Shown: positions 48,663-59,850, numbered from the stretch's first letter. The stretch: 64,000 bases of DNA from Hesseltinella vesiculosa (GCA_002104935.1 MCGT01000023.1:355528-419527); one strand, 5' to 3'. Translations and numbers: made by a program. Notes: generated by a model not told the origin, from the sequence alone.

Positions 48663-50917
48663 ATGAGCGTTTTCTTCATTTTGATGCCCAGTTTCTTCTG
48701 GTTGAAGAGTGATGCATACAAAGTCATTCGACGGTTTGGTCATTCGGCTATTCTTGTGAACGATAGGCAAGTGAAACAAGAACCTACTATTGTGGGGCTC
48801 ATCTTTTTCCAGTCTTTATTTTTATGGTGGGGATACAACTCTCGAGGCATCACAGAACAACTCGCAGTGGATCTCTGATTTAGCGATATTACCGATAGAC
48901 ATGCCGTTTGGTCTCACAGACCTTCCTTGGAAACCTTCTTCAGGCCCTCAAAGTAGCGTCGGTGGCCCCATGGTTTACTCCCACTCAGCTTTCCAAGGCG
49001 GCCTTCGAGGCGATAACCTGATTATTGTCGGCGGCATCACTCCCAGCAACGACTTCAGCGACGATGTCAAGGTGGCTTACTCTTATGACTGCAGCCTTGG
49101 TCGCTGGAACACTTTCACCCTCCCTCACGACAACCTCTTGAATCGCCAAGGATCCGATGCAACCCTCACCCAGCTCGGGGTGGCCTATGCAAGTTACCTA
49201 GCCTCTCCTATAAAGCTTGGCTCACCCTTCTCTGCTTAGATTTGGGGTGGTAAGAGAGCAAGTCCACATCATACATCTAATACCACCTTGCCTTCGCATA
49301 TGTACCGACTTGACTCGATCTATCCCTCCAACTCAACACACATCATCTCCCCGTCCATTGCTATGCCCCCATTACGCTACTCGCACTCTCAAACCCTCGT
49401 CGGTGGCCATTTCATCGTCATCCTCGGCGGCTTTGATGGTTCCAACGGCGACGCCATTTCCATGGCTGATATCTGGGTCTTTGACACTCTCTCCCACGGC
49501 TGGGCCCAAGTCCATGCCAGTCTCGACCAGGAGCAAAAACCCGCCAATAGAAGCTCCCACAGCCAAGTGCTCATGCCCGACGGTGTGTCCATTCTCATGC
49601 AAGGAAAAAAAAGAAAAAATCGTCCAGAGACCAATTCTTTGACGCTCTCTTTTCTTCTTTAGATATGGAGGCTATGACGGCTACCATGTATTTAATGACG
49701 TTGCTGTCCTGGACACCCGTACCTGGACCTGGACTGTCAAGAACACCAACGCTGCTGTCCAAGGTCGAGCAGATGTAAGACTTTCTCTTGAAGATCACAT
49801 CCGACTTACCCCGTTTTTCTCTAACCTCACCTTAGCACACAGGTAGGATAGAAAAAAAAAAAAAAACGAATCGGATGACTCTTCTCACTCGGGCTGTATA
49901 GCCACCCTGATTGGTACCAACATGATCGTCGCCTTTGGCTTTACAGGTAGGTCGTTCTGCCATGGCTCTGGGTTGCTGACTATTTTTATTTTTCTCACTT
50001 GGTTAGGAGTGTCGACATCGCTGACGGTCATGTCAGATATCGAGGTGTTGGATATTGTCACTTGGAGTTGGATGTCTTACTATACGCCTTCGCTGTCCTA
50101 CCCTAGCGGGGGCGGCGATTCGTCGGCAACGATGCCGTCCTCACCATCTACAGCGATCGTTGCTGGGGCCGTCACTGGAGGCCTGGTCGTCTTTGTGCTG
50201 ATCATCGTGGCCCTCTATCTCTTGCATCACCAACAGAAAAAACAACGTGCCGGCTCCCTCCAGAAAATGACCCAATACCAGCACGCCTCTCCCTTTGTCT
50301 CATCGTCGTCATCGTCGTCTATCGCTCCGCCATCCCCTCCAAGGCACCCTTACGATACCACACCCTCCTGCACACACTGCGAATATCACCATCAGCAGCA
50401 CCATCAGCAGATCCAGCTACTGCCTTCACCCGGGCCGTTTCAGCAGAATGAGCAGGGTCGATTCTACCGCTCACTTAAAAAGAAGCGCGGCGATCGACCA
50501 TCCACAGGAGCCTTGCTGATCCAACCCACCAGCCATTCCGGTGAATCAACAGTTTCACACTCACCTGCGCCCACTCACCGCACCACAAGTGACCCTTTCA
50601 CTCCCTCCACTTCGTCTTCTTTGCCTCTGTCAGCCACCTCCAAAACCTCTCTTTCAAGACCTCGCATCCAAACCTCCCCCTTTGCTGTGACCGTCAAACG
50701 CTCGGTCACTACCACTTGTACCAAACCTGATGAAGATCCTATCAGCCACGATGCAGCAGCCATCCGCCGAGCCGCCACCGTCCTAGCCAACGTCACCCCT
50801 TCGTTGGATAGACGTCAGGACGAAGAGGATCGAACGTTTGACCGCCAGGAATTCATTCTTCATGCCGACGAAGTGTCGACCTTGGACAAGCCCATCATCG
50901 ATGAACCAACAAGCTAG
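48663..50917 (+). CDS. Kelch-repeat protein with one membrane segment
   Basis: Start ATG 48663 (MSVFFILMPSFFWLKSDAYK) with a signal-like hydrophobic start. Kelch blades include FGHSAILVNDSLYFYGGDTT, VYSHSAFQGGLRGDNLIIVG, YSHSQTLVGGHFIVILGGFD, RSSHSQVLMPDG, YGGYDGYHVFNDVAVLDTRT, and GRADHTATLIGTNMIVAFGF. The last of these is built over a 7-nt microexon (49836-49842). A membrane helix (AIVAGAVTGGLVVFVLIIVA) is followed by a basic, Ser/Pro/His/Gln-rich cytosolic tail to TAG 50915-50917. Two introns use GC donors (48768-48812, 45 nt; 49189-49239, 51 nt). Extracellular or luminal kelch plus a disordered tail resembles fungal attractin/galactose-oxidase-like membrane proteins. Function is unknown. 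Confidence 0.85.
49836..49842 (+). other. 7-nt microexon of the kelch gene
   Basis: CACACAG lies between an acceptor CTTAG and a donor GTAGGA. It joins GRAD to ATLIGTN as GRADHTATLIGTN, restoring a normal kelch motif. Confidence 0.75.
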
Positions 50918-51301
50918 TGCTCTCTTTTTCGTTTTATCTAGCTCTTCCGAACATGTTCGACGACCCAGAATAAAAAATCTTTTTCGTGAGTCAACAGTGA
51001 AGCACAGAAGCTCATGGTGACACAATGTGCCTGAATCACACCTAGAATAACAACAAAAAATGACCCCGCCTTTTTTTTTCTCCTCTCTTTTTTCTTTTTT
51101 TAATTCCATCTGCTCCAAACGTCATTGATTGATCTTTGTCTCTATTTTTCTTTGCCACCCTTACCCTCTATCCTCATCTTGCATCTAGTGCTTGTGTATT
51201 GATCCTGGTCTTTGCATGATCATTCCTCCATTGTACATTTTAGATTTACCACTCTAGACCTCTTTCTTTGTTTATTCCCCCCTTTTCTCCCTTGATTCTC
51301 A
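50918..51301. other. Spacer and pyrimidine-rich promoter of the Zn2Cys6 gene
   Basis: No gene seen. T/C-rich from 51065 to 51300, with an AATAAA at 50970-50975 for the kelch gene. Confidence 0.45.
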
Positions 51302-54282
51302 ATGATGGATGCAAAACGTGACGATCCTGATACTCCAATAACAAGGGAAACTCGACAGAAAAGATTCAAGGTTGGCAAGGCATGTTATGCCTGCCGAGTC
51401 AAGAAGATTAAAGTAAGTGTGTTTTTTTTTTACGACACACGCAGCCTCAGTTTAGAATAGGTCTTTTTGAACCCTTTTTTTTTCCGCGGGACTATTTTGC
51501 TTACTTTTTTTTTTTTTTTTTTTTTTTTTTAATAGTGCGATGGTGTTCAACCTTGTATGCAGGTAAGTGCCATCGGTTTCCGAGGAATCAAAAATCAAAA
51601 AAAAAAAAGGGTTCCGTGGAAATATTCAATAGGCAATCGTGGCTGATCTCTTTTTTTTCCCTTTTTTTGTAGTGCAAAGGTAGTTTCCAGCCCCCGTTTG
51701 ATGTCACCTCAACAAGGTTACTCAACTTTTTTTTTTTAGCACGTCAACGGGCTTGTACTTTTTCGTTGGATGGTTCCATGGATGATGAGGATCTGACGAT
51801 CAACGATGGACCTGACGCCACTCCACATACGCCCCTGGCCCAACCACCCGTGCCAGCGGCTCCCAAACAACGCGCCAATGCCCATGACAGCCTTATGAAT
51901 GGCCTGTTACAAACCGCCCCAACCGCCGACCAAGCACGCAAGACCTGGCAAAATAGCATGTACGCTACCATGCAACAGCTCCGTAAGCTGGCCCAGACCT
52001 GCCCTGGTCAGGGCAAACAAGGCAAATGGCACGTCCAGGTCCAACGGCTACTGGAACCTGTTCACCAACATGATACCATCACCTCATCCTCCTCGCCACC
52101 ACCGCCAGCGGCCTCTTCCGACCCCGACCAGGCGGATGACAGTGCCAAGAAAAAACGTAGCAAGAAACGTCCAACCAGCCAGCACCTGTCATCTGTCATG
52201 GGCGTCAGCCTGTCGCTTCCGCCCCAGCCCCAGCAACGACGCCTCATCGACGTCTACTATGCCCATCGCAGCGCTTTGTTTCCCATGATTCCTCAGGATA
52301 TTTTCATGGATCAATTTGACAAGAATGGCCCGCTGATCTCCCCGGCTCTGCTGCTTGTCATGTTTGCTCATGCGTCTCAGTTGCTGATGAACCCAACCAC
52401 CGATGCCAACAACAAGGAACTGCAACACCAAGCCGATGACTATATCCGCCAGGCCAAACTTCTATTGATCGATACAGCACCCAGCCTTAGTGCTGTAGCT
52501 GCCCTCTGTCTACTGGCGATCTACGAGCCAAGCTTTGACGACAGCCCGCGGTTCTCGCCTTTTGCTGCCATGGCCATCCACATGTGTCACCAGCTCGGCC
52601 TCACCCGCCGATGCCAGCACCTCGATTACTCACAGATGGAACTGCGCAAACGTGTAGCCTGGGCTTGTTACTGCCTAGATAAGATGCAAGGCATCGCCCT
52701 GGAGCTACCGTGGATGATGGCCTTGGACACAATGGACATTGACCTGCCTGTGCTCCACTGGCCCAATGAAGATCAGGAGCACATGGAGTGGATCGTCGCC
52801 CTGATCAAGCTGCTGCAGATGGCCGAAAAGATCATGTACAATCGTAACCAGAATGATTTTCAAAAGGATCAAGAGCTGCTGCAATGGCTCCGCCTGCTCC
52901 CGCCTGCTCTTCAATGGACGCCAGCCACTGCCGCCATGTCCTCGACTGCCAGCTCACCGTCGCTAACGTCACCCTGCATCGGCCATATCCATCTTTTGTT
53001 TTTGCTGGTCCAGCTCCGCATCCTCACGCCCTATGCCACCCAGCCTGATCTCCCGCTTCACCATCGGTGCATTGCGGTTGCCACCCATGTCACCCAGCTC
53101 CTTACTGTGCTCTGTGAGCAGCCCCACGGCCTGCTTTCTTATGGCATGGCCGGCACCGCCGCTATGTTTTCCAGTCGCGTGCACCTGCTCCAATGTGCTC
53201 ACCTCTCCTTCCAAGGCGACTGCTCGGCCCAACTCCTCTTCCAGCACGCCATACAATGCTTACTGACCATCACTCAGGACCGGCATTACACCGTGCCAGA
53301 CCTGCCACGCTTTGTCCAGCGCATGGACCAGGAAATCCAGCGTGCCAATACCAACGCCGCTCATGCGCTGCTCAATAGCCCCTCCATCTATATCAATGGC
53401 TCGGCCGAAACCAGCACCACCGGCTCATCCTCGCCTCGCTCCATCACACCTGCCACCACCACCACATCTGCCTCTCCTCGGCAGCAACAGCAGCAACAGC
53501 AACAACAACAGCAGCAGCAGCAAATGCAGCAACAGCAACATGAGCTGCTACGCGCCTTTGAAACACTCCAGCAAGCCGACGCCTCCTCTCGCTACAAGAT
53601 ACCCATGCACAGCTCCACCCACCCATTCTTCCACCAACCCATCGATTTTGCCGCTGCCTCATCTCTCACCCCGCAGCAGCAACACCACCACCATCAACAA
53701 CACCCACAGGAGCATCATCCTCAGGACGAATACCAAGACCCACTCGCCTTTTTACACCAGCCAAGTACAACCTGGCTCGAACGCATGGTGCCCGGAAGTG
53801 TGGATGCGTTGCTGTACAAGTCAAGGTCTATCGTTGAGCATGCGCAGGACGATGTCTTGAACGGCGGTGGCCTCTTGATGAGCCATGCCAAGCTGAACGA
53901 CCCAGCCACCCTGTCGACATGGATGCGCCATCTCACCGCTCAAGACGACGAAACCGCTGGCGCAACCGACTCCTCCACCGCCGTCACCGCCCCCTCCCTG
54001 TCCTCCTCTTCATCGGCCTCTTCCGCCATGGATACTGGCATTCTATGGACCCCACAAGATCAACAAAATGAACAGGCCACCCAGGTCACCCCACGTCCCA
54101 TCGGCGGCTATATGAACATCGGGCTGGGTGTGTATGCATCTGCCCATCAACATCACACCGATGTCATCCGACAGCACCTTGCCGACACCAACAACCCCCA
54201 CCCTCGCTCTGTCCTCCTCACCGCTCAAGGCCAAGTCATTGTCAAACAAGAGGACGATCATCCCACGGCTATAGATACCTAG
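51302..54282 (+). CDS. Zn2Cys6 fungal transcription factor
   Basis: Start ATG 51302 (MMDAKRDDPDTPITRETRQK). The binuclear zinc cluster (CYACRVKKIK, CDGVQPCMQ, CK, ARQRAC; spacing C-2-C-6-C-5-C-2-C-6-C) is complete only after four exons are joined: 51302-51412, 51536-51562 (27 nt), 51673-51679 (7 nt) and 51740 on. The long exon holds a fungal-specific middle homology region (RRLIDVYYAHRSALFPMIPQ, SAVAALCLLAIYEPSFDDSP, AAMAIHMCHQLGLTRRCQHL, RKRVAWACYCLDKMQGIALE), then a Ser/Thr/Pro region, a 16-Gln run and His/Gln-rich stretches. It ends VKQEDDHPTAIDT with TAG at 54280-54282. A KxE-type motif near the end may be a SUMO site. About 895 aa, nuclear. The regulon cannot be inferred. Confidence 0.93.
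51673..51679 (+). other. 7-nt microexon in the zinc cluster
   Basis: TGCAAAG is preceded by TTTTGTAG and followed by GTAGTT. It encodes the fifth zinc-binding Cys and Lys and one base of the next Ala. Skipping it would remove that ligand and shift the frame. Confidence 0.85.
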
Positions 54283-54696
54283 ACCTTTTTTTCTCCATCC
54301 CTCTTTCACCTTTTTTTTTGTTCTTTCCCCCACGCAATTATAAAAATGTTGATTTTTAAGATTTATTTCTGTATGTATTTTTCCACCGGTGGCGAAATGG
54401 AAATGACGTGCTTCCTGCTTTTCCGTGTAAACTTTATTCCCAAAAGTTTCCGTGGCAAACAAACAAGAAGGGATGGGTTCCTAAAAAAAAAAGCGAGCAA
54501 TCCAATGAAAATGATCTCGCCCGATGCCTGGTGTGTTTAGCGGCAAATTCACAAATGTCTGCCTGACTGGATGCTGTTTTCTTTCGTTTTGTTTTTCCAT
54601 TTGTGACACAAAAAAAAAGATATAAGATTGCCTTTTTTATTTCTTACTCCAAAAAAAAAAAAAAGACAGCTTTTCTTCTTTTATTCCTCTCTCACC
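54283..54696. other. Spacer before the CoA ligase gene
   Basis: Nothing recognised. A/T tracts at 54482-54491 and 54648-54664 and a TTCTTTTATTCC pyrimidine leader before the ATG. Confidence 0.4.
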
Positions 54697-56491
54697 ATGT
54701 CAACATTACATGCCATCTTTGAAAATCATCTTAACGACAAGACGGCCATTGTCGTGCCCCGGTCCTGCAAAGTCCCTTGCCGAATCAGCTATCGCCAACT
54801 GTACCAGCTCATTCAAGACTTTGCATGTCAGCTGCAGAATGCCATGACAGGTGCAGGTAGACAACCTGGCCAAGCTGTTGCCATTGCTTACCCCAACAGC
54901 ATTGAGTTTGTGGTGGGCTTTTTGGGGGCCGGGCTGATGCAATTGGTTGCTGCGCCGCTGAATCCTGCCTACACCAAGGACGAATTCATCTTTTACTTGG
55001 ACGACTCCAAGGCCTCTGTGCTGATTGTGCCACCCGGGTCCATCCGTCAACATACACCTGCCGTCCAGGCTGCTCATGAACGCAATGTCCAAGTGCTGGA
55101 ATTGTTCTTTGATGGCCAACGATTACATCTCACCCCCAACCGACCTCTCTCGGCCGCTGCTCCCGTTCGGTTTTCACCCAAACCCCAAGACGTCACCCTT
55201 CTGTTGCATACCTCTGGCACCACCGGCCGACCAAAAGGTAAACTGACAAGCAAAAAAAAAAGAAAAGAGGAGAGAAATCTGGATGCTGTCAAAATTAGGA
55301 AACAGGGTAAGGGTTTGTAAGAAATGCTAAAGCGACGTCTCCCTTAGGTGTACCCTTGTCTCATGTCAATTTGGCAACATCAATGAAGAACATCGTCAGC
55401 ACATATGAATTGAATGCCAAGGACTGTACGTTGTTGGTGATGCCGCTCTTCCACGTCCATGGATTGATCTGCGGCTTACTGGCGTCGTTGTATTCCGGTG
55501 CTTCCGTTGTCATTCCTGAAAAATTCAGCGCCTCTCAATTTTGGTCCGATTTTGGTGATAATCAATGCAATTGGTATACCGCAGGTAAACATCATCAGCG
55601 GAGGGTTTTTTTTATCGGACTGGGTAGTGTGATTTGCAATGGAGTGACAGAACTGTCATGCTGGAAACACGTGATAGCTCGTTCCACGGAATGCCAGTGA
55701 TCTCATCAGTTTTTTTTTTTCTGCCAGTGCCAACGATTCACCAGATTCTGCTACGCCAACCCCCACGTCACGTGCCACACATCCGATTCATCCGATCATG
55801 CTCATCCAGTCTGGCGCCCGCCACACTGCATGCATTGGAGGCGACGTTCAAGGCACCTGTGCTGGAAGCCTATGCCATGACCGAGGCAGCCCATCAAATG
55901 ACATCCAACCCATTGCCCAAGCATGGCGCCCACAAGCCTGGCTCCGTCGGGTTGGGCCAAGGCGTCGAGGTGGTGATCCTAAACGACAAGGGCGCACCTG
56001 TCGACGAAGGCGAAGTCTGTATCAAGGGCAGCAATGTGACTCGCGGCTATCTCAACAATCCCACTGCAACCGCCGAAGCTTTTACCCAGGATGGCTACTT
56101 CCGCACCGGTGACCAAGGCAAGAAGGACAAAGATGGCTACCTGATTCTGACCGGCCGCATCAAGGAGCTGATCAACCGTGGCGGTGAAAAGATCTCGCCT
56201 CTGGAAGTCGATGCTGCTCTGCTCGCGCACCCCAACGTGGCCGAGGCCGTGTGCTTTGGTGTGCCTGACGATATGTATGGTCAGGAAGTGCATGCCGCCA
56301 TTGTGCTCAAATCTGGAAGCACGTCGGAAAAGGACCTCCAGGACTTTGTTGTCAAGAAGCTTGCCAAATTCAAGGTGCCCAAACGTATTTATTTCACCAA
56401 CCAACTCCCCAAGACCGGCACCGGCAAAATCCAACGTCGCAAAATGGTCGATGTCTTTTTCAAGCCCCAGCCCCTCCAAGCCAAATTATAG
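54697..56491 (+). CDS. PCS60: Pcs60-like peroxisomal acyl/oxalyl-CoA synthetase
   Basis: Start ATG 54697 (MSTLHAIFENHLNDKTAIVV), three exons, about 530 aa, stop TAG 56489-56491. The P-loop LLLHTSGTTGRPKG is interrupted by an intron just before VPLSHVNLATSM. Other adenylation motifs: LVMPLFHVHGLICGLLASLY, EAYAMTEAAHQMTSNPLP, GYFRTGDQGKKDKDGYLILT, GRIKELINRGGEKISPLEVD, and the C-terminal Lys in LPKTGTGKIQRRKM. The last three residues, AKL, are a PTS1 signal. Residue pattern and length match yeast Pcs60 and plant AAE3, which activate oxalate with ATP and CoA. The substrate here is inferred. The second intron (about 55585-55727) carries a T run. Confidence 0.92.
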
Positions 56492-57008
56492 ACTTTCTCA
56501 ACTCCTTTTTCATGTACTTTCTATGTATCTGCTTCCCACCGTCTAAAAGTAAATTGCCGCATTTGAACCGAACAAAAAAGAATGAAGGAGCTTTGGGCGG
56601 GCGACCAATACGGCTAGAATGAGGAGTGGCAACCGAAACAAGGTTAATTTGCCTTGTCGAGCTTCGTAAGTCAATGAATGCGATTGACACCAAAAGGAAG
56701 ACCCCTCCACTTTTTTTTTTGGAGCTTCGTATCTGTGAATTTCCTGAACGTCCTCGTCCTTTTCATCAAACTCTAACCTCAAAAAAAAAAAGTCGCAGAA
56801 ACAATAGTCAAAATCACAGGCTTCTCACGTAGTGTAGTGTCACGCAGGTGACGTATCTCTACAAGGACAGATTTTCAGCTCCTGTCAGACATGTGTACGA
56901 TATCTAGCTCATGTAATCTATAGAAAAATCACTTTTATAACACTTTTAAAACTTTAATCGCAATGACTCAACTTCAAAAAAAAAGGGAGAGGCAACAATA
57001 AAAATAGC
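56492..57008. other. Spacer between CoA ligase and the Cys/His-rich cluster
   Basis: No gene seen. Small T and A tracts at about 56710-56720 and 56780-56790. Confidence 0.4.
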
Positions 57009-57476
57009 CTAATTTTGGTGATTGCGGTGGCGATGTTGGCGGCGTCGAATAGCCCAAGCAGGTGTGGTTGGTTGGTGGTGGTCGGTGGCGTTGGCCGGGC
57101 GATTACGCGCCAGGTGGGACTGTTGTTTGTGGTGGGTTTGGCGATGGTACTGCACAGGATGGTCATCAACCCGTGCAGGGCTAATGGTCATGTCCTACCC
57201 CACACACAGTTACAGGAGGGCGTTCCACTGAGCAGGACAGCTGTAAATGAAGTTTGCACTTTGTAGGCTCACAAAGTGCACACTCAGTGAATCGCCAAAC
57301 TGGTGAATGTGCACCAAGCAAGTCATTGGTGGCACCACCAACAGAAGAAATTGCCACCTCTCTTCCACTGACCAGATATTTGCTCCGATCAAGGGACCGT
57401 GCAGCAGAACTTGCTGACACTGGCATCGGCATCCTCTGCAGTGGCGAGGGTTGGGGCGTTCAGTGTTGCTGTTCAT
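57009..57476 (-). pseudogene. Cys/His-rich family copy B, two in-frame stops
   Basis: ATG at 57474-57476 (MNSNTERPNPRHCRGCRCQC), then QQVLLHGP, VVPPMTCLVHIHQFGDSLSV, and HFVSLQSANFIY. At 57210-57212 the frame meets TAA and at 57195-57197 TAG. The same frame then continues MTISPARVDDHPVQYHRQTH and SHLARNRPANAT to a basic end (WAIRRRQHRHRNHQN) and TAG at 57009. Length without the stops equals copy F, so nonsense changes, not indels, broke it. It contains the family inverted repeat at 57255-57280. Copy A ends directly upstream, so A and B are a head-to-tail pair. Confidence 0.8.
57255..57280. repeat. Intra-gene inverted repeat, copy B
   Basis: Arms TGCACTTTGT and ACAAAGTGCA (10 of 10 paired), loop of 6 nt. 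Confidence 0.9.
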
Positions 57477-57479
57477 CTT

Positions 57480-57776
57480 GAAATACAGGAGGACATTCCA
57501 TCGGGTGTTGGTGGGCAACCCTGTTTGGCCAGTAGACAGTTGGCGTTTCTGGACTGCTACTTTCTGCTGTGGCAGGATGGGTGCCCACATAGAGGACGCT
57601 TGGCGAATGGACAAACTGGCGGGCATGGGCCAAGCTAGTGATTGGTGGCATCACAGACACAAGAAACCGCCACAGACGTTGGCGTCGACCATTGGGCTGT
57701 GCCACATCACTTGCTGACAAGGGAAGCGACATCCAGGACACTGTCGACGGTTGCGTCGCGTGGCGTTGTTGTCCAA
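57480..57776 (-). pseudogene. Cys/His-rich family copy A, start lost and frameshifted
   Basis: Where other copies have ATG this copy has TTG (57774-57776): LDNNATRRNRRQCPGCRFPC, QQVMWHSPMVDANV. A deletion relative to copy F then shifts the frame. The next frame carries WRFLVSVMPPITSLAHARQF, after which similarity fades before copy B begins. No inverted repeat remains. The gene is preceded on its own strand by the conserved leader GTGGTTTCAC (about 57846-57855) and by the upstream cassette at 57910-57990. Confidence 0.75.
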
Positions 57777-57909
57777 TTGGGGTCTGTGAAAGTAAGAAGA
57801 AAGTGACAAAAAAAAAAAAAAAAGCAAAGAATGAAGCCCTAGGCGTGAAACCACTTTTTTTTTTAAATCTATCAGCGTCATTTAATAAAATGGTTCTATG
57901 AATCTAGAT

Positions 57910-57990
57910 GCAGAGGCGCGCTTAAATTATGAGCAAATTTTATCACGCTGAAACACGCATGTGCCTGGGGGTGCATTTTCATGAATCACC
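57910..57990 (-). promoter_or_regulatory. Conserved upstream cassette of copy A
   Basis: Read on the minus strand: GAAAATGCACCCCCAGGCAC, ATGCGTGTTTCAGCGTGAT, then GCTCATAATTTAAGCGCGCC. The same block stands upstream of copies E and F on the plus strand. Confidence 0.7.
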
Positions 57991-58039
57991 CGTCACCCGT
58001 CACCGGTCAACCTCGTCTAGAAATACATTACTTTAATTA

Positions 58040-58399
58040 TAGACTTCTTCATCACATGATAGCGAAGTGAACGGGGTGAGGCAGTTTTAGGTAACCTATG
58101 CATAGAGATTTTTTACGGCCTTCGTTTCTGGAGAGATGGTCAGGCAACTTCCCACCACACGCTGACCGTCACCTGGATTGAATCCCAGCCGTAATAAACA
58201 GGGCAAGCTTAGAGTCGGGAATAGAATTTTTTTTTTTTGAGGTCTGGTTTTCCGACCAAATTTTTTGTAGTTGTCCATAGCGTACGAACGAGGAAGGTCT
58301 GAAGAAATATTTCGGTGGATTGAGGTCACTACTTGGGGGATGAGAGGGGAGGAGTCGATAACAGAGGCTCAATGGGCTCACCATAGGCCAGCGATGATC
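58040..58399. other. Spacer inside the cluster
   Basis: No gene supported. A short minus-strand open frame (58096-58329) lacks features. Confidence 0.35.
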
Positions 58400-58870
58400 G
58401 TACTTGCCAACAGGGAGGGAGCTAGCTCATGGAGATCAGGCCATGTCTGGGTAACCAAGGCTGAGTTGATAGAACACCAGGACGGCGAAGGACCGCCAAA
58501 GAGCAGGCACCGACATTCCTGCCACACGACGGTCTGAAGCGAATAGGTCGTGCACGAGTTGGCAGTGGCGGCAGTGCGGGAAGGTGTGGTCGTCAGGAAA
58601 CCTCGTGTGGAGCAAGGAGGCGTAGTAAATCGTCCGGTAGACATATCTGTACAGGATGATGCAGCCAAGGCAGATCATGGGAGCCACCCACAAACGAGAC
58701 TAGAAGATGGGAGGTAGGAGATTTCGAGGTGGGCGAGCGGTGAGCGGGAATGATCAAACTCCTATGTCTTTTCGAAGACGGGAGCTTGGAGGGGTCAAAG
58801 TTGACTCTTTGCAATCACATCCAGCCAGAAGTAGTCAAGCGGGTTGAGGAGCGCGGCAGGATGAGTTGGG
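58400..58870 (-). other. Possible small membrane-protein gene or remnant
   Basis: Minus strand. An upstream stretch THPAALLNPLDYFWLD (about 58815-58860), a possible intron ending TCTTCTAG (about 58704-58711), and an exon SRLWVAPMICLGCIILYRYV, YRTIYYASLLHTRFPDDHTF and FPHCRHCQLVHDLFASDRRV, ending SLGYPDMA* at 58436. A hydrophobic helix and a Cys/His cluster are visible. No clear start was found and the donor is uncertain (GTGATT). Not related by eye to the flanking Cys/His family. It lies between the inverted and direct copies. Confidence 0.3.
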
Positions 58871-59027
58871 AAAAGAAAGAGAAAAAAAAGTGGCGTCGGA
58901 CATTGTAAGTCTCTGGTTCATTGACAGCGATGTTGACCTCCTGATTATTTTTTTTTTGATAAAGTAGTTACACGCTTTCTTCTTTCTCTGTGCCGTTTTT
59001 TTATATTTTTACAATCCCATTTTCAAA

Positions 59028-59432
59028 ATGAACAACGCGACGCGCCAAAGTCCTCGACAGTGCAGTGGATGTCGCTTTCCGTGCCAACATGTGCTGGTAC
59101 ATGGCCCTGCCACCGCAAGACCTTTTATGACAGATGACGAATGGTTCGATTATTTCATGACGGTGGAGCCCCCAATTGCCGATCTTCTCCACGTCTGCAA
59201 CCGTGGTGAGTCTCTTGCTTTGCACTTTGCAACCTCGCAAAGTGCATATTACTTCTTAACCCACCGTGTTGGTTGGGCCGGCCTGTGGTCAACAGAAGAT
59301 GCCAGGGACCTCATCTTTACCCCTGCCCGCATCTATGGCCACTTTGTCATGTACCACCGCGGATCCCATCCCTACCGTCTTTGCCATTTGGCACAAAACC
59401 GACCACCCCAAGCCCGCTTCCCTCTCCCCTAA
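59028..59432 (+). CDS. Cys/His-rich family copy D, intact
   Basis: An intact 134-aa frame: MNNATRQSPRQCSGCRFPCQ, HVLVHGPATARPFMTDDEWF, VEPPIADLLHVCNRGESLAL, HFATSQSAYYFLTHRV, IYGHFVMYHRGSHPYRLCHL and AQNRPPQARFPLP. Family not recognised. Conserved points are C-x2-C-R-x-P-C-Q-x-V-x2-H, PPIADL-x-HV, LHFA...SA, and YH-x4-H-x4-CHL-x2-NR. The four Cys plus His-x4-His-x4-Cys-His suggest metal binding (inference). There is no signal peptide or membrane helix. It lacks the Arg-rich tail of copy F. The leader has a T tract and AAAGTAGTTACACGCTTTC, similar to copies E and F. It differs most in the upstream region, where the cassette was not found. Confidence 0.75.
   Translation: MNNATRQSPRQCSGCRFPCQHVLVHGPATARPFMTDDEWFDYFMTVEPPIADLLHVCNRGESLALHFATSQSAYYFLTHRVGWAGLWSTEDARDLIFTPARIYGHFVMYHRGSHPYRLCHLAQNRPPQARFPLP
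59221..59246. repeat. Intra-gene inverted repeat, copy D
   Basis: Arms TGCACTTTGC and GCAAAGTGCA (10 of 10 paired), loop of 6 nt. It codes LHFATSQSA. Confidence 0.9.
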
Positions 59433-59782
59433 CAAAGCCGTCATCCCCGACGCCGCCATCGTGGCAATTAAATGCGTTTTTTTAGTCGTTGTTCAATGTT
59501 TTTATTTTACTGAAATGTGATTGTGATTGCTATATACCATATCCATGTTTGGCAAGCTGGCCGTTTACCCGTGAATAAATATGTGTCTAGCTGTACACTG
59601 CAATATTTAAAAGCAGGTGCTTTTATCAATGGCTATATCCCATTGTGTTGTGTTAATTGCCTTCAAATTTTATGTGCAAGTCCAGTGGTTTTTTTCTCAT
59701 TTAGCGTGGAAGGATGCCAGGTGTTAAATCGCAGCTGAAACCAAGTTGCCCGGGAACCATTTCCTGCTGATGAAAATGCACT
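59433..59782. other. Spacer between copies D and E
   Basis: No gene seen. Confidence 0.4.
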
Positions 59783-59850
59783 TTTAGGCACATGAGTGTT
59801 TCAGCGTGATGGACTTTTCTCATAATTTAAGTGAGCCTCCACAACGCAAT
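59783..59850 (+). promoter_or_regulatory. Conserved upstream cassette of copy E
   Basis: TAGGCACATGAGTGTTTCAG, CGTGATGGACTTTTCTCATA and ATTTAAGTGAGCCTC, matching 57910-57990 (inverted) and 60925-60990. Nearer the gene, the T tract and GAAAAAGTGGATTCACGAC at about 59890-59920 match copy F. Confidence 0.75.

Noticed and set aside
58160..58200. tRNA-like T arm (CTGG...CCAG) near 58170
   Set aside because: The T-loop lacks the GGTTCRA core and no matching acceptor or anticodon stem can be drawn.
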